Part shown: piece after piece, positions 16,657 through 28,092 of the stretch
Numbering within the stretch: the stretch's first letter is position 1
Layout of the letters: every line of letters starts with the position of its first letter
Source of the DNA: Haliclona indistincta
Lineage: Eukaryota; Porifera; Demospongiae; Haplosclerida; Chalinidae
DNA: 64,000 nucleotides
Direction of reading: 5' to 3'
NCBI GenBank assembly: GCA_964017065.1
Contig: OZ024787.1
Coordinates: 12,009,764 to 12,073,763 of the forward strand
Notes under the pieces: model-generated
The model's database searches: none
The model's input: only the letters and a program-made list of their open reading frames with translations
What the model was told of the DNA's origin: nothing
Program-made: the position numbers and the translations under genes

Positions 16657-17196
16657 TCTGTGCAGTAATATCTTGAGTCGGCAGTCCTCGTAATAAACAT
16701 TGGCAAAATAATAGCACCAGAGGTGATAATTCTGTCACGTCTTATGTGGAATTCATGTTGTAAACTTAACTAAGAATAAACTAAGAGCTGAACTAGTTGT
16801 GATAGATCTAGATAGCAACATGGGTATTATCAGAGCATCAACACAAACTCGATCAACTGTGTTTTTGGATCAGTGGAATAATAATATTATACATGTAGGC
16901 AGCAAGAACATGCAGTGCAATACAAGAGGACATGACAGGACCAGTCACATAGTCTACAAGACAACCATGATAAAAAATTAATAGGTAGTTTCAAATAATT
17001 ATAATTCTTTTATATTATTATTTGTAAAATGCATGCATAATTTGCAGTTGCTTAAATTCAAAATGGAATTATATGTAATATATCTTTTCACAGTAATCTT
17101 GTCAACTGAAGCAGCTGTTTTTTCTCGCTCAAATAATCTTTAAATAATCTGTTGACCTACATAGAAGAAAAATATTTGAGCAGTTAATACTTCAAC
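16657..17196. other. Intergenic between R5 and R6 pseudogene
   Basis: No gene recognised. It should hold the R5 promoter and the R6 3' region. AT-rich. Confidence 0.4.
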
Positions 17197-18968
17197 TCAC
17201 TCGTCGTTATTTTCACCAGAGCCATTTTTCAAACAAGTACTTGAGACATAACAAGCGTTCTGTTCCACACCAATCTGAGAGTTTGCATTCTGCTCAAAGG
17301 GCAAACATTCATAGTAACCATCATCAACACTGTAACGAAAAAGTTATAAATATAACTACAACAGTACAATTTTACACTCATCAAATTTGATTTATAAATG
17401 CTTACATATTGACGAAATTATTCGTTAAGTGGCGTGTATTCTCTTGCAATTTCATCACCACTTGATCTGGTCTATCGCCACTTTTTACTTCGGTTGTACT
17501 GGAATAATTGGTCTGGTTTCTCTTTTTCAACACAAGGGCTGCTATCACGGTAAAAAGTAGAACAATAATGATTACCAGCAGCGCCACTACTACAGAAGAA
17601 ACTCTAGCAATGATGATTATTGAATTTGCTGTTGTGATGTCCATGGTACCAATCGGACTATGGTGCGCAGCTGCTGCAGTAGTCATAACTGCTGTTGATG
17701 TATCCAAGATTTCTGACTCTGTAATTGTGGTTAAATTAATCAAATTTACATCACCTGGAAGAATCTCTACTGATACCAGCGGGTAATAGTAGCGAGAATC
17801 AGGTTTATTAACAGTCAATGTAGATGCTGAATTGTTACGAGATACAACGTCTCTATAGTTCACAGGTCCAGTGTCTTCCTGATAGAACACTCTCATCTTT
17901 TCATCAGATGGTTGATACACTCCAAAAATATCTCCCACCTGGAACTTCAATGGATTAGGGAGGATGTTCACATGGACATCGGAATGGCTAGTTTCATTTG
18001 GAACAAGGAAACTAAAATTAATTTTGTTGTAGGTGACTGGACTGAACTTTCGCCAAATTTGGAGTTCTGTTCGTAGCCCTACATCAATTTTGAATATCTC
18101 TCCTCCCACTATCCACTTGGTTATGGAGCCATTACAGGTGAAGGTGATGTTCGGAAAGAGACGCTGTTCTCTCGTTCTAACATCCACATCATTAATTGTT
18201 CTGTTCCAGCGTCCTTTGCCTCAGTTCTAAGGCACTAGAAAATGCTTGACTACACGATGAGGGACCTACACTTTGATCTCAAAAAATTTATCACTTAATG
18301 AAATATTTTACTTACTTGTTAATGGAGAGGTTAGAACGACTTGTCCAACTTTAGCAGAAAGAGATGTCAAGTTAATGAGTGTGGTTGGATTGGGGTATGT
18401 AGAATATGACACGGGAGCCGCACTAGCGTTATTGTTAAAAAAAAGTGCAATCTGAGGCTACTATTGTCAAAAGCTGGTTAGTACACTCCCAACACATCTC
18501 CGGTCTGAAATGGCATGGGAGTGGTCAGGTTATACTGGAGCACTCCATCAGGACTGAAGTCTCCTGGATTCAGTCTGATCTCTTGACTGGCTTGCCTGGT
18601 GTAGTTACTACCACCAGTATTTCTCCAAATCTGTATCTCTGGGAAACCCGCATCTTTGTGATTTAGTCTAGGTATATTTGCTCCCAGCAGAAGGCTGGTG
18701 AGGTTCCCGTTGCACGTGAATCTCCAATCAGGATTTATCCAGAATTCACCGTCAAGCACATTCGCTGGACTCATCCTCTGGGCCGCTCTCTTCCTGATCA
18801 CATCCAGTTCCATGAACCCTTTTGCACAGCCATTAAATTCTGCGGGAATAACGTACATATCAGTCATAAAACTAGCCCGCCGCTTTGGGACAGGCACTCT
18901 CTTTTACCCGGGCAGCCACATAGCTTAAAACACAAGAAAACAGTTATAATCGTACACAGCAGTGACAT
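17197..18968 (-). pseudogene. R6: broken paired-ectodomain receptor
   Basis: The layout matches R5: signal exon (MSLLCTIITVFLCFKLCG, ATG 18968), domain A (18836 down), domain B (about 18265-17755), transmembrane helix (IIIIARVSSVVVALLVIIIV) and tail exons ending with GVEQNACYVSS. Three lesions are visible. In domain A, the Gln codon of GVYQP is TAA (18478-18480). A frameshift falls in an 8-A run at 18437-18444. In domain B, one extra base at about 18195-18200 breaks the NINDV segment. Downstream domain B sequence is otherwise well preserved, so decay looks recent. Three independent errors make a sequencing artefact unlikely, although single ones could be. Confidence 0.8.
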
Positions 18969-19655
18969 AGTCTTTAGCAGCAACAGTTGATGCTATTGCT
19001 ACCAAACTCCTGCATAGCGATGTATCGCCGCGCGAACAATTCTATTATTAGAGAAGTTTAGATTCACGTCGACGGTCGCTAAATTGTGACGTCACGTTCA
19101 TTCATTGAGAGCAGTACAAAACTGACTACAGATTGTATGCTGACGTCATAAATTTTAATCCAGTCACCGTTCCAATCGCCACAGATGGCGGTTACTCTCG
19201 TCTACAGCCCTTTTGGCGTCAGGAAACGCGGTTACGCAACCAGTCTAGACTACGGTAGAGCCTACTTACGTACCTTCGGCGATCGGCGATAATCGATGTT
19301 TGATAATGCGATTGTTATATCACTATCCAATACGCATGGGTTACTCTGGAGACCTGGAGATTATACTTCTTTGGAAGAACTTTGATGTGAAAATTTAAAT
19401 ACAAGATGTTTACTCAAAATAAACTTACACTATTATACGTACATGATAAACTATAAAAATTATTGCTATAGTTCACGTTATCCTTTGCTGTCGTCATTGT
19501 CATTACACTGATATTAATTTTTCAAAACATCTTATTTTATTGATAATTATTTGGAAAATGTACAGACAATAATATAAGCACTAGAATCATTTTCTAACAA
19601 CATTGAAATTGCTTACATGGAAGAGTTTGTTCATCTAACTGAGAAACCCAGTACT
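18969..19655. other. Intergenic, no gene recognised
   Basis: Upstream flank of R6 running into mobile DNA. No recognisable coding or RNA gene. Confidence 0.4.
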
Positions 19656-19659
19656 CAAA

Positions 19660-20180
19660 GGAGGACACACGATACGCACGTGGGTAGCGCACGTGACCAA
19701 GCAGCTAAAGTATCGCTGCGCCGTGTGGATCACTATCACGGAGAACACACACCCGGCATTTGTCTGGAGTCTTCGAAGAACGGTAAGCTCGTGTAGGATC
19801 GCCATTCTGCACTTGCCAGATAATTATAACCGTCTACAAACAAGTGTGGGCGGGGCTCGTATGCACTGCATGCGACTAGGCAGACCTGATACGTACAGCT
19901 TAACAATTTTAGCTACAAGTTTAAGAAAAGCCATCAACAACTGGACTACTAAACTAAAGGTGGAAACAAAGACTTCTCCGTACATGCATGATATTGAACC
20001 GGACTTCACTAAAAAGAAAAAAGGACACAAACAAGAAATTAAAAAGATTTCTATCGAAATCAAAAGGATGTAGTGATGAAGAAATGTACCACTGGTTCAC
20101 AATGTAAACCAACAAGGAACAAGCATAGAATGGTAACACGATTGACTTGCTAACAGACCATAGATCCCTACATCAGTGGC
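19660..20180. mobile_element. Partial two-hairpin element, 5' part missing
   Basis: Runs from a GTGACCAAGCAGC-like segment through GTGGGCGGGGCTCGTATGCA (near 19847) and CGAAATCAAAAGGATGTAG to ACAGACCATAGATCCCTACA (20154), where it joins LINE sequence. Same orientation as the copy at 43138-44404. The gggagacac hairpin end is absent. Confidence 0.78.
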
Positions 20181-20181
20181 T

Positions 20182-22760
20182 GTACATAAGTTTACTACGT
20201 GCAAGGGAGAGGTAAAGACTTTCCTCAGACCTAGTGAGGTGGAGGATACTGAGCGACAAATTAGGTGGAGAGTTTGTAAGCATTTGCACAAATGAAATTG
20301 ATATGCTTGGACCATGAAAGATGAGCTGTTACCAAGGTCCTAGTGAGAGTCTACAGTTGGAACTAGATTTCCTCAATCTAGTAGCAGGCTTTGGATTTAG
20401 AGGAGAGGGTAAATCGAACAACAGCACATTTAGTAGTGTTTAGCGACAAACACCATTTGTGGCACCATGAAACCAGATTATCAAGGTCTTTCTGGATGTG
20501 GAACATAAATGTGGAAGACCCAAGTAGTTTTGAGTCATCAGCAAAAAGGTAGGTAGAGCAAGAAGTTATCACACTAGGAAGGTCATTAGTGTAAAGAAAA
20601 TTAAAAAGATTTCTATCGAAATCAAAAGGATGTAGGGTTGTGAAATCTACCACTGGTTCACAAAGTAAACTAACAAGGAACAAGCATGGAATGATAACAC
20701 GATTGACTTGCTAACAGACCATAGATCCCTACATCAGTGGCTGCTGTGGTTGGCTATAGCTAGTTCAGCTAGTTGCTGTGAATGACACCTGACGTGCATT
20801 CAGCTTGTGACAAAATATTGATCTTATGTACAGCCACTGATGTAGGGATCTATGGTCTGTTAGCAAGTCAATCGTGTTATCATTCCATGCTTGTTCCTTG
20901 TTAGTTTACTTTGTGAACCAGTGGTAGATTTCACAACCCTACATCCTTTTGATTTCGATAGAAATCTTTTTAATTTTCTTGTTTGTGTCCTTTTTTCTTT
21001 TTCAGACAACAGAAGTGCAGTTCAATATCATGCACGTACTGAGCCGTCTTTGTTTCCACCATTGGTTTAGTTTTCCTGTTGTTGAAGGCTATTCTTTATT
21101 ATTAACAATTTTAAAATTTTAGCTGAAAATACATATTGAAACCTACCATTGAAGAATGTCAAATTATTTTGATTCACGTTTATGACTTCAAATGGGCGTG
21201 TTCTGAATAAGGCACGAGCAGCCCAACACAGCAAACGATTCTTCCCTGACTTCTACGCTCAAAAAAAGAACTATAAACTATCATAGTGCATGCACACGTT
21301 CGCCACTCAGGTCAGCTAGCTATAAATTGTAGCCTATAGCTATCAGGCAACTACAGCTCACTTGTTGATAGGCTATGTCTGAGCCATAACATAAAAGTAC
21401 GAGCAGTTCCACATGGAGCACATAGACGAATTTGGTACCAAACAGTAGCTCAGGAAACGCTCTATCTGATGCCATCCGAACTGGAAGGGGAATACCCATT
21501 GATTAACAGTTAGACGCGTTTTAATTCGCCTATGTGTTGTACGCGCACGCTCGTAGTTGATAATTACATGACAATTGTGTACACCAAGGTAGGAAAAACA
21601 CGAAAGTACGAGTGGTTCCGAATGTATTTGAATGCTAATATGCATGCTGTCATGAAGCTGACACTCTTGGCATTGCAATTCCGGCCGAACTGAGTTGATA
21701 ATACGGATCTGTGAGCCTAAAAGTAGAGAAATATATATTTCATACATGATTAGTACATGATTTAGTACAGGAAGTTGTTAACGCGCTCTACGTGACGTGT
21801 ATTTCGTAATACATGGTACTTTTGACAACTTAGGTTTTGATATGAATCAGCTCGCCTAAGCATAATGCATGCATGCATGCAGTGCATATGAGCCCCGCCC
21901 ACACATGTTTGTTGTAGACCTGTAGTGCAAGGCGGTTATAAATATCTGGCAAGCGCAGAATGGTGGTGATGCTATACGAGCTTACCGTTCTTCAAAGACA
22001 CCAGGCAAATATGTGTTCTCCGTGACCGTCATCGGCGTGGCGACACTCAAGCTAGTGCTTGGTCACGTGCGCTAACCACTGCTTGGTCACGTGCGTATTG
22101 CGCAATCACAATAATGGCGTCTAACACTTAGCTGACAATGGATCACGATCGAGAAATCGAGGAATTTATATCGCCGTTACGCTAAAAACAAAGTTCAAAA
22201 GGCACCTGCCAGGAGAATTTCACGACTGTTCGTGGGTGTTTTGATCTCGGCACTGCTCGCGTAAAGGCGCTAGGCGCGCTGAAGAAGAAGAAGAAGAAGA
22301 AGAAGAAGAAGAAGAAGAAGAAGAAGAAAACGAAGATGACGAAACTCGATTTTCACCGTTTCCAGGTTCGTCACTTTAGTAACAATTTCGAGCCATCTCC
22401 TTGCTATTGTAAGATGGGGCAACGCCAGAGACCAGATCTAAGTGTCTTTGGACGTATACAATTCATCACCAGGCGAAATATCAGCGTTTGAACGCTAATA
22501 CATTGTATGTAGCCGCCATCTTGTTTTCTCGTTCAACCCTACATAGGGAGGCACTACCGTGCCTCCCTAATACACGAAGAAAAGTAAGGGACCTAACTCA
22601 CTTCCCTGGGGGACACCCGATCTTGCAGGTAACGAGTCAGACAAGGTGCCTTCAATGTGTACAAGATGAGAGCGATCATTAAGGTAAGAACTAAACCAGA
22701 ACCAGAGGGGTCCAGTTATACCAAACTTGTTGTTATGATCAGAGGTAATAAATGATACAC
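20182..22760 (-). pseudogene. LINE reverse-transcriptase remnant, split by a later insertion
   Basis: Read on the minus strand, 22745-22580 encodes GITGPLWFWFSSYL, a DRSHLVHIEG segment and SGVPQGSELGPLLFF, the conserved block before the catalytic motif of non-LTR reverse transcriptases. The frame resumes at about 20597 with LYTNDLPSV and LFADDSK (the xADD catalytic motif), then WCHKWCLSLNTTKC. More degraded sequence to about 20190 includes WSKHINFICANAYK. The intervening 20597-22577 is the two-hairpin element, inserted between the PLLFF and YTNDLP segments. The fragment has stops in its 3' part and lacks an endonuclease domain. Family is probably in the Jockey/CR1/L2 range, but this is not certain. 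Confidence 0.78.
20597..22577. mobile_element. Two-hairpin non-autonomous element with a 700-bp internal insert
   Basis: The left end is a long hairpin: 20601-20750 is inverted at 20827-20980 with a loop of about 76 bp and near-perfect arms. The right end is a short imperfect hairpin (GGGAGGCAC / GTGCCTCCC, 22547-22569). AAGAAAA occurs immediately outside both ends (20594-20600 and 22578-22584), a possible target duplication. Compared with the copy at 25870-27050, it carries an extra segment at about 21125-21840 of unknown type. A (GAA)n run lies at 22281-22328. No transposase is seen. It interrupts the LINE reverse transcriptase. Confidence 0.78.
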
Positions 22761-24033
22761 CTTCTGCTGTTGTGGGCTGTGATTTTACACCGGCAACTAG
22801 AAAGAATTATAACTGTGTTCAATGAAAAACTAATCTACCGTGATATAGTTGTTTGAGTATTTCCTCTAACAAATTAAGTTTGCTGGCACATACCCATAAC
22901 AATTAGAAAAGTCGCTTGATGCACCACAAAGTAAAATTACAAAGTGTGTGTGTGCATTTTGTTTACTCTCAATATTTTGAAGGACAATTCAATAAACTAA
23001 AATAATTTATAAGTTTAATACTTCCTTAATATTATAGTACTTCTTATTATTTTATTATATTAACTTCAGAAGTACCTTGTGAAGAACAGATCAGTGATGT
23101 AGAGGAAGACATTACCATACAAAGGAGCAATAAACTATTAATATGTATTTGTGTTTAAAATATGTTATATTTCAGTAGCTGTAGTACAACCTGTATATGT
23201 AGTAAGAGGTAGTAAACTAAATTGAAGTGTTTGCACACTACTACGTATACAATGCAATACAATAGAACAATCTCTGTATTCACCGCATTATTAAAATCTT
23301 GTGTGTTTATTAGATCATTTCGTGGAGCAGTTTTTGAGAACAGCACCTGATAAAAACTGTTGTCCTCCAATGGCTTGTCAGAGCAATGTTGAGATCATGG
23401 ATCGGTTGTGACTTTTGTGATCACTAATGTTATCATCAAAAATGTGTCGGACTTAGTTCCATTCAAGCAAAAAAAACTGAAAACATACAAGTGTCAACTT
23501 TGTATGTAGCTAGAGATTTAATTAATACAATGTGATTATTTATTAAGTAAATTTGGATTGTAATTTCAGTAGCGTTGTTGTAATTCTGATTCTAATGGAA
23601 TTTTAATTGTAGTCAACAATCGAAAACATATAAGTGTCAACTTTATTTGTACATGTATGTAGTGTCTGCTAGAGCTTTAGTTAATAACATTTATTACATG
23701 TAGGTAATTTGGATTGTATACAACCACTGAGAACCATGCAATGAGAACCATGAGAACCCATGAGAACCAGGTACCTTGAGAACCAATGACCTCGTGAACA
23801 GTGCATAAGTTAATACATGCATGTATCTACAAGAAGTGACTTACAACTTAGATGCAATTGAGAACTTGAGAACAATGAGAACAGGTTCTCAGACAACAAA
23901 ATGTAAATATTTACCTTAAATCTTGCTAGGTCTCTGTCTAATTTTGATGTCTAATTTTGATTCTGTAGACATGGCAAGGTTTAAAATAAAACGATATTTG
24001 CATTTGGTTGGCTGAGAACCTGTTCCATAGATA
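22761..24033. other. Intergenic with GAGAACC-type short repeats
   Basis: No gene recognised. Between 23725 and 23895 there are many copies of GAGAACC/TGAGAAC in irregular tandem; another copy lies just upstream of the glycosyltransferase start. Confidence 0.5.
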
Positions 24034-25227
24034 ATGGCAACAATGCCTATGCGCGCGAAGTTTTCTCTCTTGTTAGCTCTTGTTGTTGGGATGATTTTAG
24101 CGAGTAGTTTGATGTTCAACACTCCATGGAAAAGCTCGAGGAGTGGGTCAACTGAAGGTCAGGATCTGTTACTCCCTGATCGGGCTCCTGGACCCTTGCT
24201 AGAGAAGGTCATTATTGTTCGATCTGTGTACTTGGATAACCGCTCTCGGGAAAATATTGACAGCGTTCATGTATTCTTGGTTGAGATTTCTCGAAGTGCA
24301 TTGGAAACGAGGTCCGTCGTCGGCTGTCAAGTTGGTACCAGTCTCACTACTGACTTCAAGGTACTCCCACTAGCTAACATGCCGTGGGTTCATAAACGCT
24401 ACCCGAACAAGTTCACGCACGACATGGCCATGATTAATTGCTTTAAACTGTCAGGAGAGAATGGCAGTCAAGCTTACATTCTATATAAGAACGCTACCAC
24501 TGTTCTTTCAGTTAAATCTGAACGACCGCTATTCATTCCAGCTCCTCGTGTGCCGCCGAGTGTCGGGAAAACAAGCACTGTGATGGCCTGTGCAGTTGTA
24601 TACGGCACGCCACCAATTTTCGATCACTGGCTTCGCTACCAAAGAACAATAGGAATAGACCATATCTATCTCATTGCTGAGGACTCATTCAGGGATGCTG
24701 GCTACCTTGAGAAAAGTCCCTTGAAGGAAATGATGAGGAGCGGGTACCTGTCAATCGAATTTTGGACACCTCACCTAACATCACAGGAAATCTTTTACCA
24801 CTCGCAGATGTTGGGTTATGAAGATTGTATCTACCGATATCAAGGAACCTATGACTATGTAATGGCTACTGACGTAGATATTTTCTATGTTCTACTTCTT
24901 CCTGGTGAGCCATACATCCAGTACTATGCTGAAAAGTGGTGTTCAGTAGGAAGCTGTGTATTTGACTGGATTCAGTATTTTCGTGACTGTGGTATTGATA
25001 AAGTTGGTCCAGATGGCAATGTGACTGCTCATCTTCTATCTCATAGGTCTTTTAAGAGACGTGAAGGGAAGTCTGGTCATAGGCTCTCAGCTGTACTGGA
25101 TATAGGCATTCACCAAAGCTTTGTTCTCTTACCAGGATATAACAAAGGAGTGGTACCACGCAATGAAGCATACGGGGCACATGTATCAGGAGGAGCTAAA
25201 AGCAGACTTCCTGGAGGGAAATGTTAG
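24034..25227 (+). CDS. Glycosyltransferase family 92 (DUF23) type II membrane protein
   Basis: Single-exon gene of 397 residues. A short N-terminal cytosolic stretch precedes a signal-anchor helix (LLLALVVGMILASSLMF, about residues 12-28), which suggests a Golgi type II enzyme. The catalytic part has the GT92 pattern: CAVVYGTPPIFDHWLRYQR (about residue 182), GIDHIYLIAEDS, FYHSQMLGYEDCIYRY, then YVMATDVDIFY with the acidic DVD metal-site motif near residue 280. A late INDIGIH-like segment (LDIGIHQSFVLLPGYNKG) and a GAHVSGG near the end also fit. GT92 members include galactosyltransferases acting on fucose or N-glycan substrates; the substrate here is unknown. It has no introns, unlike every neighbour, so it could be retroposed or ancestrally intronless. 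It is flanked on both sides by mobile DNA. No stop or frameshift. Confidence 0.85.
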   Translation: MATMPMRAKFSLLLALVVGMILASSLMFNTPWKSSRSGSTEGQDLLLPDRAPGPLLEKVIIVRSVYLDNRSRENIDSVHVFLVEISRSALETRSVVGCQVGTSLTTDFKVLPLANMPWVHKRYPNKFTHDMAMINCFKLSGENGSQAYILYKNATTVLSVKSERPLFIPAPRVPPSVGKTSTVMACAVVYGTPPIFDHWLRYQRTIGIDHIYLIAEDSFRDAGYLEKSPLKEMMRSGYLSIEFWTPHLTSQEIFYHSQMLGYEDCIYRYQGTYDYVMATDVDIFYVLLLPGEPYIQYYAEKWCSVGSCVFDWIQYFRDCGIDKVGPDGNVTAHLLSHRSFKRREGKSGHRLSAVLDIGIHQSFVLLPGYNKGVVPRNEAYGAHVSGGAKSRLPGGKC

Positions 25228-25869
25228 CATTTTATGTCCACTATTTTCATAATACAACGTTTGTAAGAATATTGTAAGGATTCTCAAGCAAAATTAATCA
25301 GTTTAATTTATTTTGTGTTTGAAACACGCCCGCATACTACGATTTCGCGTGGGACCATCACTGACACGGATAACACGGATGTAGTATACGGAATTTCACG
25401 TTTTCAAGTTTATTATCTGTTTATTATTCTATCTAGAGTGGAGAAAAGGTGATCAAATTAAAAGTTACTTGGAGGCCTTGGATACACAGAGCTTCTTGTG
25501 ACTTGATGGTCCACCAGACATCTATACAAAACAGAATAATAAAGTTCATCAAACTGCCGACAATTATCACAATTTTATAATTAAGCCACATAAAATGCTT
25601 GCATATAGGGTCCGGAAGATAGTCGTTACACCCGGTATAGAGCAGACCATGGACTACTCTAAATATTATACCAAAAATCAACTGTATTTAAAACTGTGAA
25701 AATAATCTCACGCAAAGAAGTCAACTATAAAACTACAAATTAGCTTCCACACCAAAATTGTGTTTGCTATAAGCTCACAAATGTAGTCGGACCCAGTGCC
25801 AGAATGTCTATAGAGTTGTAGCTTGCAACCAGCAAATTGGGCGGTACGTAATTCACGTGTAAGTTATCC
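25228..25869. other. Intergenic, no gene recognised
   Basis: 3' flank of the glycosyltransferase gene. No recognised feature before the mobile element. Confidence 0.4.
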
Positions 25870-27050
25870 TAAAGAAATTAAAAAGATTTCTATCGAAATC
25901 AAAAGGATGTAGGGTTGTGAAATCTACCACTTGTCCACAATGTAAACTAACAAGGAACAAGTATGGAATGGTAACACGATTGACTTGCTAACAGACCATA
26001 GATCCCTACATCAGTGGCTGCTGTGGTTAACCTAGTTGCTGTTGACTGCTGACACCTGACGTGCATACAGCTTGTGTACAGCCACTGATGTAGGGATCTA
26101 TGGTCTGTTAGCAAGTCAATCGTGTTACCATTCCATACTTGTTAGTTTACATTGTGGACAAGTGGTAGATTTCACAACCCTACATCCTTTTGATTTCGAT
26201 AGAAATCTTTTTAATTTCTTGTTTGTGTCCTTTTTTAGTGCAGTGCATTGCACGTGCTGAGCCGTCTTTGTTTCCACCATTGGTTTTGTCCTGTTGTTGA
26301 TGGCTTTTTCTTTATTATTAACAATTTAAACTTGTAGCAAAAAATACTAATTTGTTATGCTATTATCAGCTCGCCTAAGCATACATGCATGCATACGAGC
26401 CACGCCTACACTAGTCTGTAGACCTGTACGGCGGTTATAATTATCTTGCAAGCGCAGAATGGTGATCCTATTGCTTGCCGTTCTTCAAAGACTCCAGACA
26501 GATATGTGATCTCCGTGATCCATACGGCGCGGAGATACTCGAGCTAGTGCTTGGTCACGTGCGCTAACCACTGCTATGGTCACGTGCGTATTGCGCAATC
26601 ACAATAATGGCGTACGCGTCTAACACTTAGCTGACAATGGATCACGATCGAGATATCGCGGAATTTATGTCGCCGTTTCGCTAAAAACTAAGTTCAAAAG
26701 GCACATGCCAGGAGAATTTCACAACTGTTCGTGGGTGTTTTGGTCTCGGCACTGCTCACGTAAAGGCGCTAGGCGAGTGGAAGAAAGAAGAATAAGAAGA
26801 AAACGAAGATGACGAAAGTCGATTTTCACCGTTTCCAGGTTCGTCACTTTAGTAGCAATTTCGAGCAATCTCCTTGCTACTGTAAGATGGGGCAACGCCA
26901 GATAGCAGATTTAAGTGTCTTTGGACGTATAAAATTCATCACCAGGCGAAATATCAGCGTTTGAACGCTAATACATTGTATGTAGCCGCCATCTTGTTTT
27001 CTCGTTCAACCCTACATAGGGAGGCACTACCGTGTCTCCCTAATATTTTG
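25870..27050. mobile_element. Two-hairpin non-autonomous element, most complete simple copy
   Basis: Left long hairpin: arm 25876-26035 is inverted at about 26080-26220 (motifs GATTGACTTGCTAACAGACC and CGAAATCAAAAGGATGTAGG). The body runs through TATTGCGCAATCACAATAAT and GATGGGGCAACGCCAGA to a right terminal hairpin GGGAGGCAC / GTGTCTCCC (27019-27041). Length is about 1.18 kb. No coding region of note. It shares sequence along its length with 20597-22577 (minus the latter's insert) and with 43138-44404 in inverse orientation. Confidence 0.82.
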
Positions 27051-27177
27051 GTGGGCAAGCTGTCATAGATCTTCAACCGTAGTACCAGATCTTCAACCGT
27101 TCTACCGTAGATCTTCAACCATAGATCTTCAACCGTACCATAGATCGACTGGTTCTACCGGACTTTGCAGAGACCTA

Positions 27178-27291
27178 GCACCACGAAGCGAAAAGCGGAA
27201 GTTAGTTGCTGACCAATCAAATTCACTGCTACTCAAGTGTATTAAACCATCCACTAATTAAAGAATAATTCCGCTTTTCGCTTCGTGGTGC
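27178..27291. mobile_element. Miniature inverted-repeat element, 114 bp
   Basis: Terminal inverted repeats of about 22 bp: GCACCACGAAGCGAAAAGCG at 27178 and its complement ending at 27291. Immediately left, 27063-27150 carries irregular tandem copies of AGATCTTCAACCGT. The flanks share AGACCTAGC (27171 and about 27308). No coding capacity. Confidence 0.7.
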
Positions 27292-27529
27292 AAAGCCCGG
27301 TACGATACAGACCTAGCCGGTAGTGGCAAGGTTTACGGTTCCTTTTGAAACCATGAGTAAAACCAGAGTTCTAATGAACACATACCCGTGCGCTGAGCTA
27401 AGATCTACACAGTTAGTACACGACTGCCAACATTACTGCATTATTACTGCATTACTGCACCAGATAGTCCATAGACAGCTCCAGATAAATTGATAATAGC
27501 ATAGCTACCATACATGTACTAACCTACGC

Positions 27530-27705
27530 ATATGCATGCATGCGCGCACTGATTAAGAGCCCCGCCCACACTTGTTTGTAGACTCACTATACGGCGGTTA
27601 TAATTATCTGGCAAGCGTAGAATGGTGATCCTACACGGGCTTACTGTTCTTCGAAGACTCCAGACTCCAATATGTATTCTCCGTGATCCTTGCATACAGC
27701 GAAAG
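27530..27705. mobile_element. Short fragment of the two-hairpin element
   Basis: Matches the internal region around GAGCCCCGCCCACACTTGTT, ATAATTATCTGGCAAGCG and TTCGAAGACTCCAGAC of the longer copies. Both ends are missing. Confidence 0.72.
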
Positions 27706-28092
27706 TTCACGTTATCCATTGTTGTTGTCATCGTCTTACTGATATTTTTCTAAACATCTTAGCTATCTTATTGAAAAATGTACAGACAAATTAAAAGTGT
27801 TAATTCCTTTAAATAATTTATAAAGTTAAGCAATATAGCGTGTTCATGTAGAGCAAACACTGTCATCATTCCCAATATATAACAATCATTTCAATATTAT
27901 CAAACATTTAACATGCTGCCAGCACGGAAGTATGCCCATTGAAGTTTGAATTGAGTATGAAATATTTCTTTTGATAATCAAAAGTGGATCAAACAATCAT
28001 TCTACCTGTCATAGATTTTTTCAGCTAACTATTATGTTCATTTAAATCAATCTGGAAGGTATTATACTGCCGGTATAGGTATTTATTATCAA

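Noticed and set aside
22281..22328. (GAA)n run as a coding Glu/Lys tract
   Set aside because: It sits inside the mobile element body and is short or absent in the other copies (26785, 43380).
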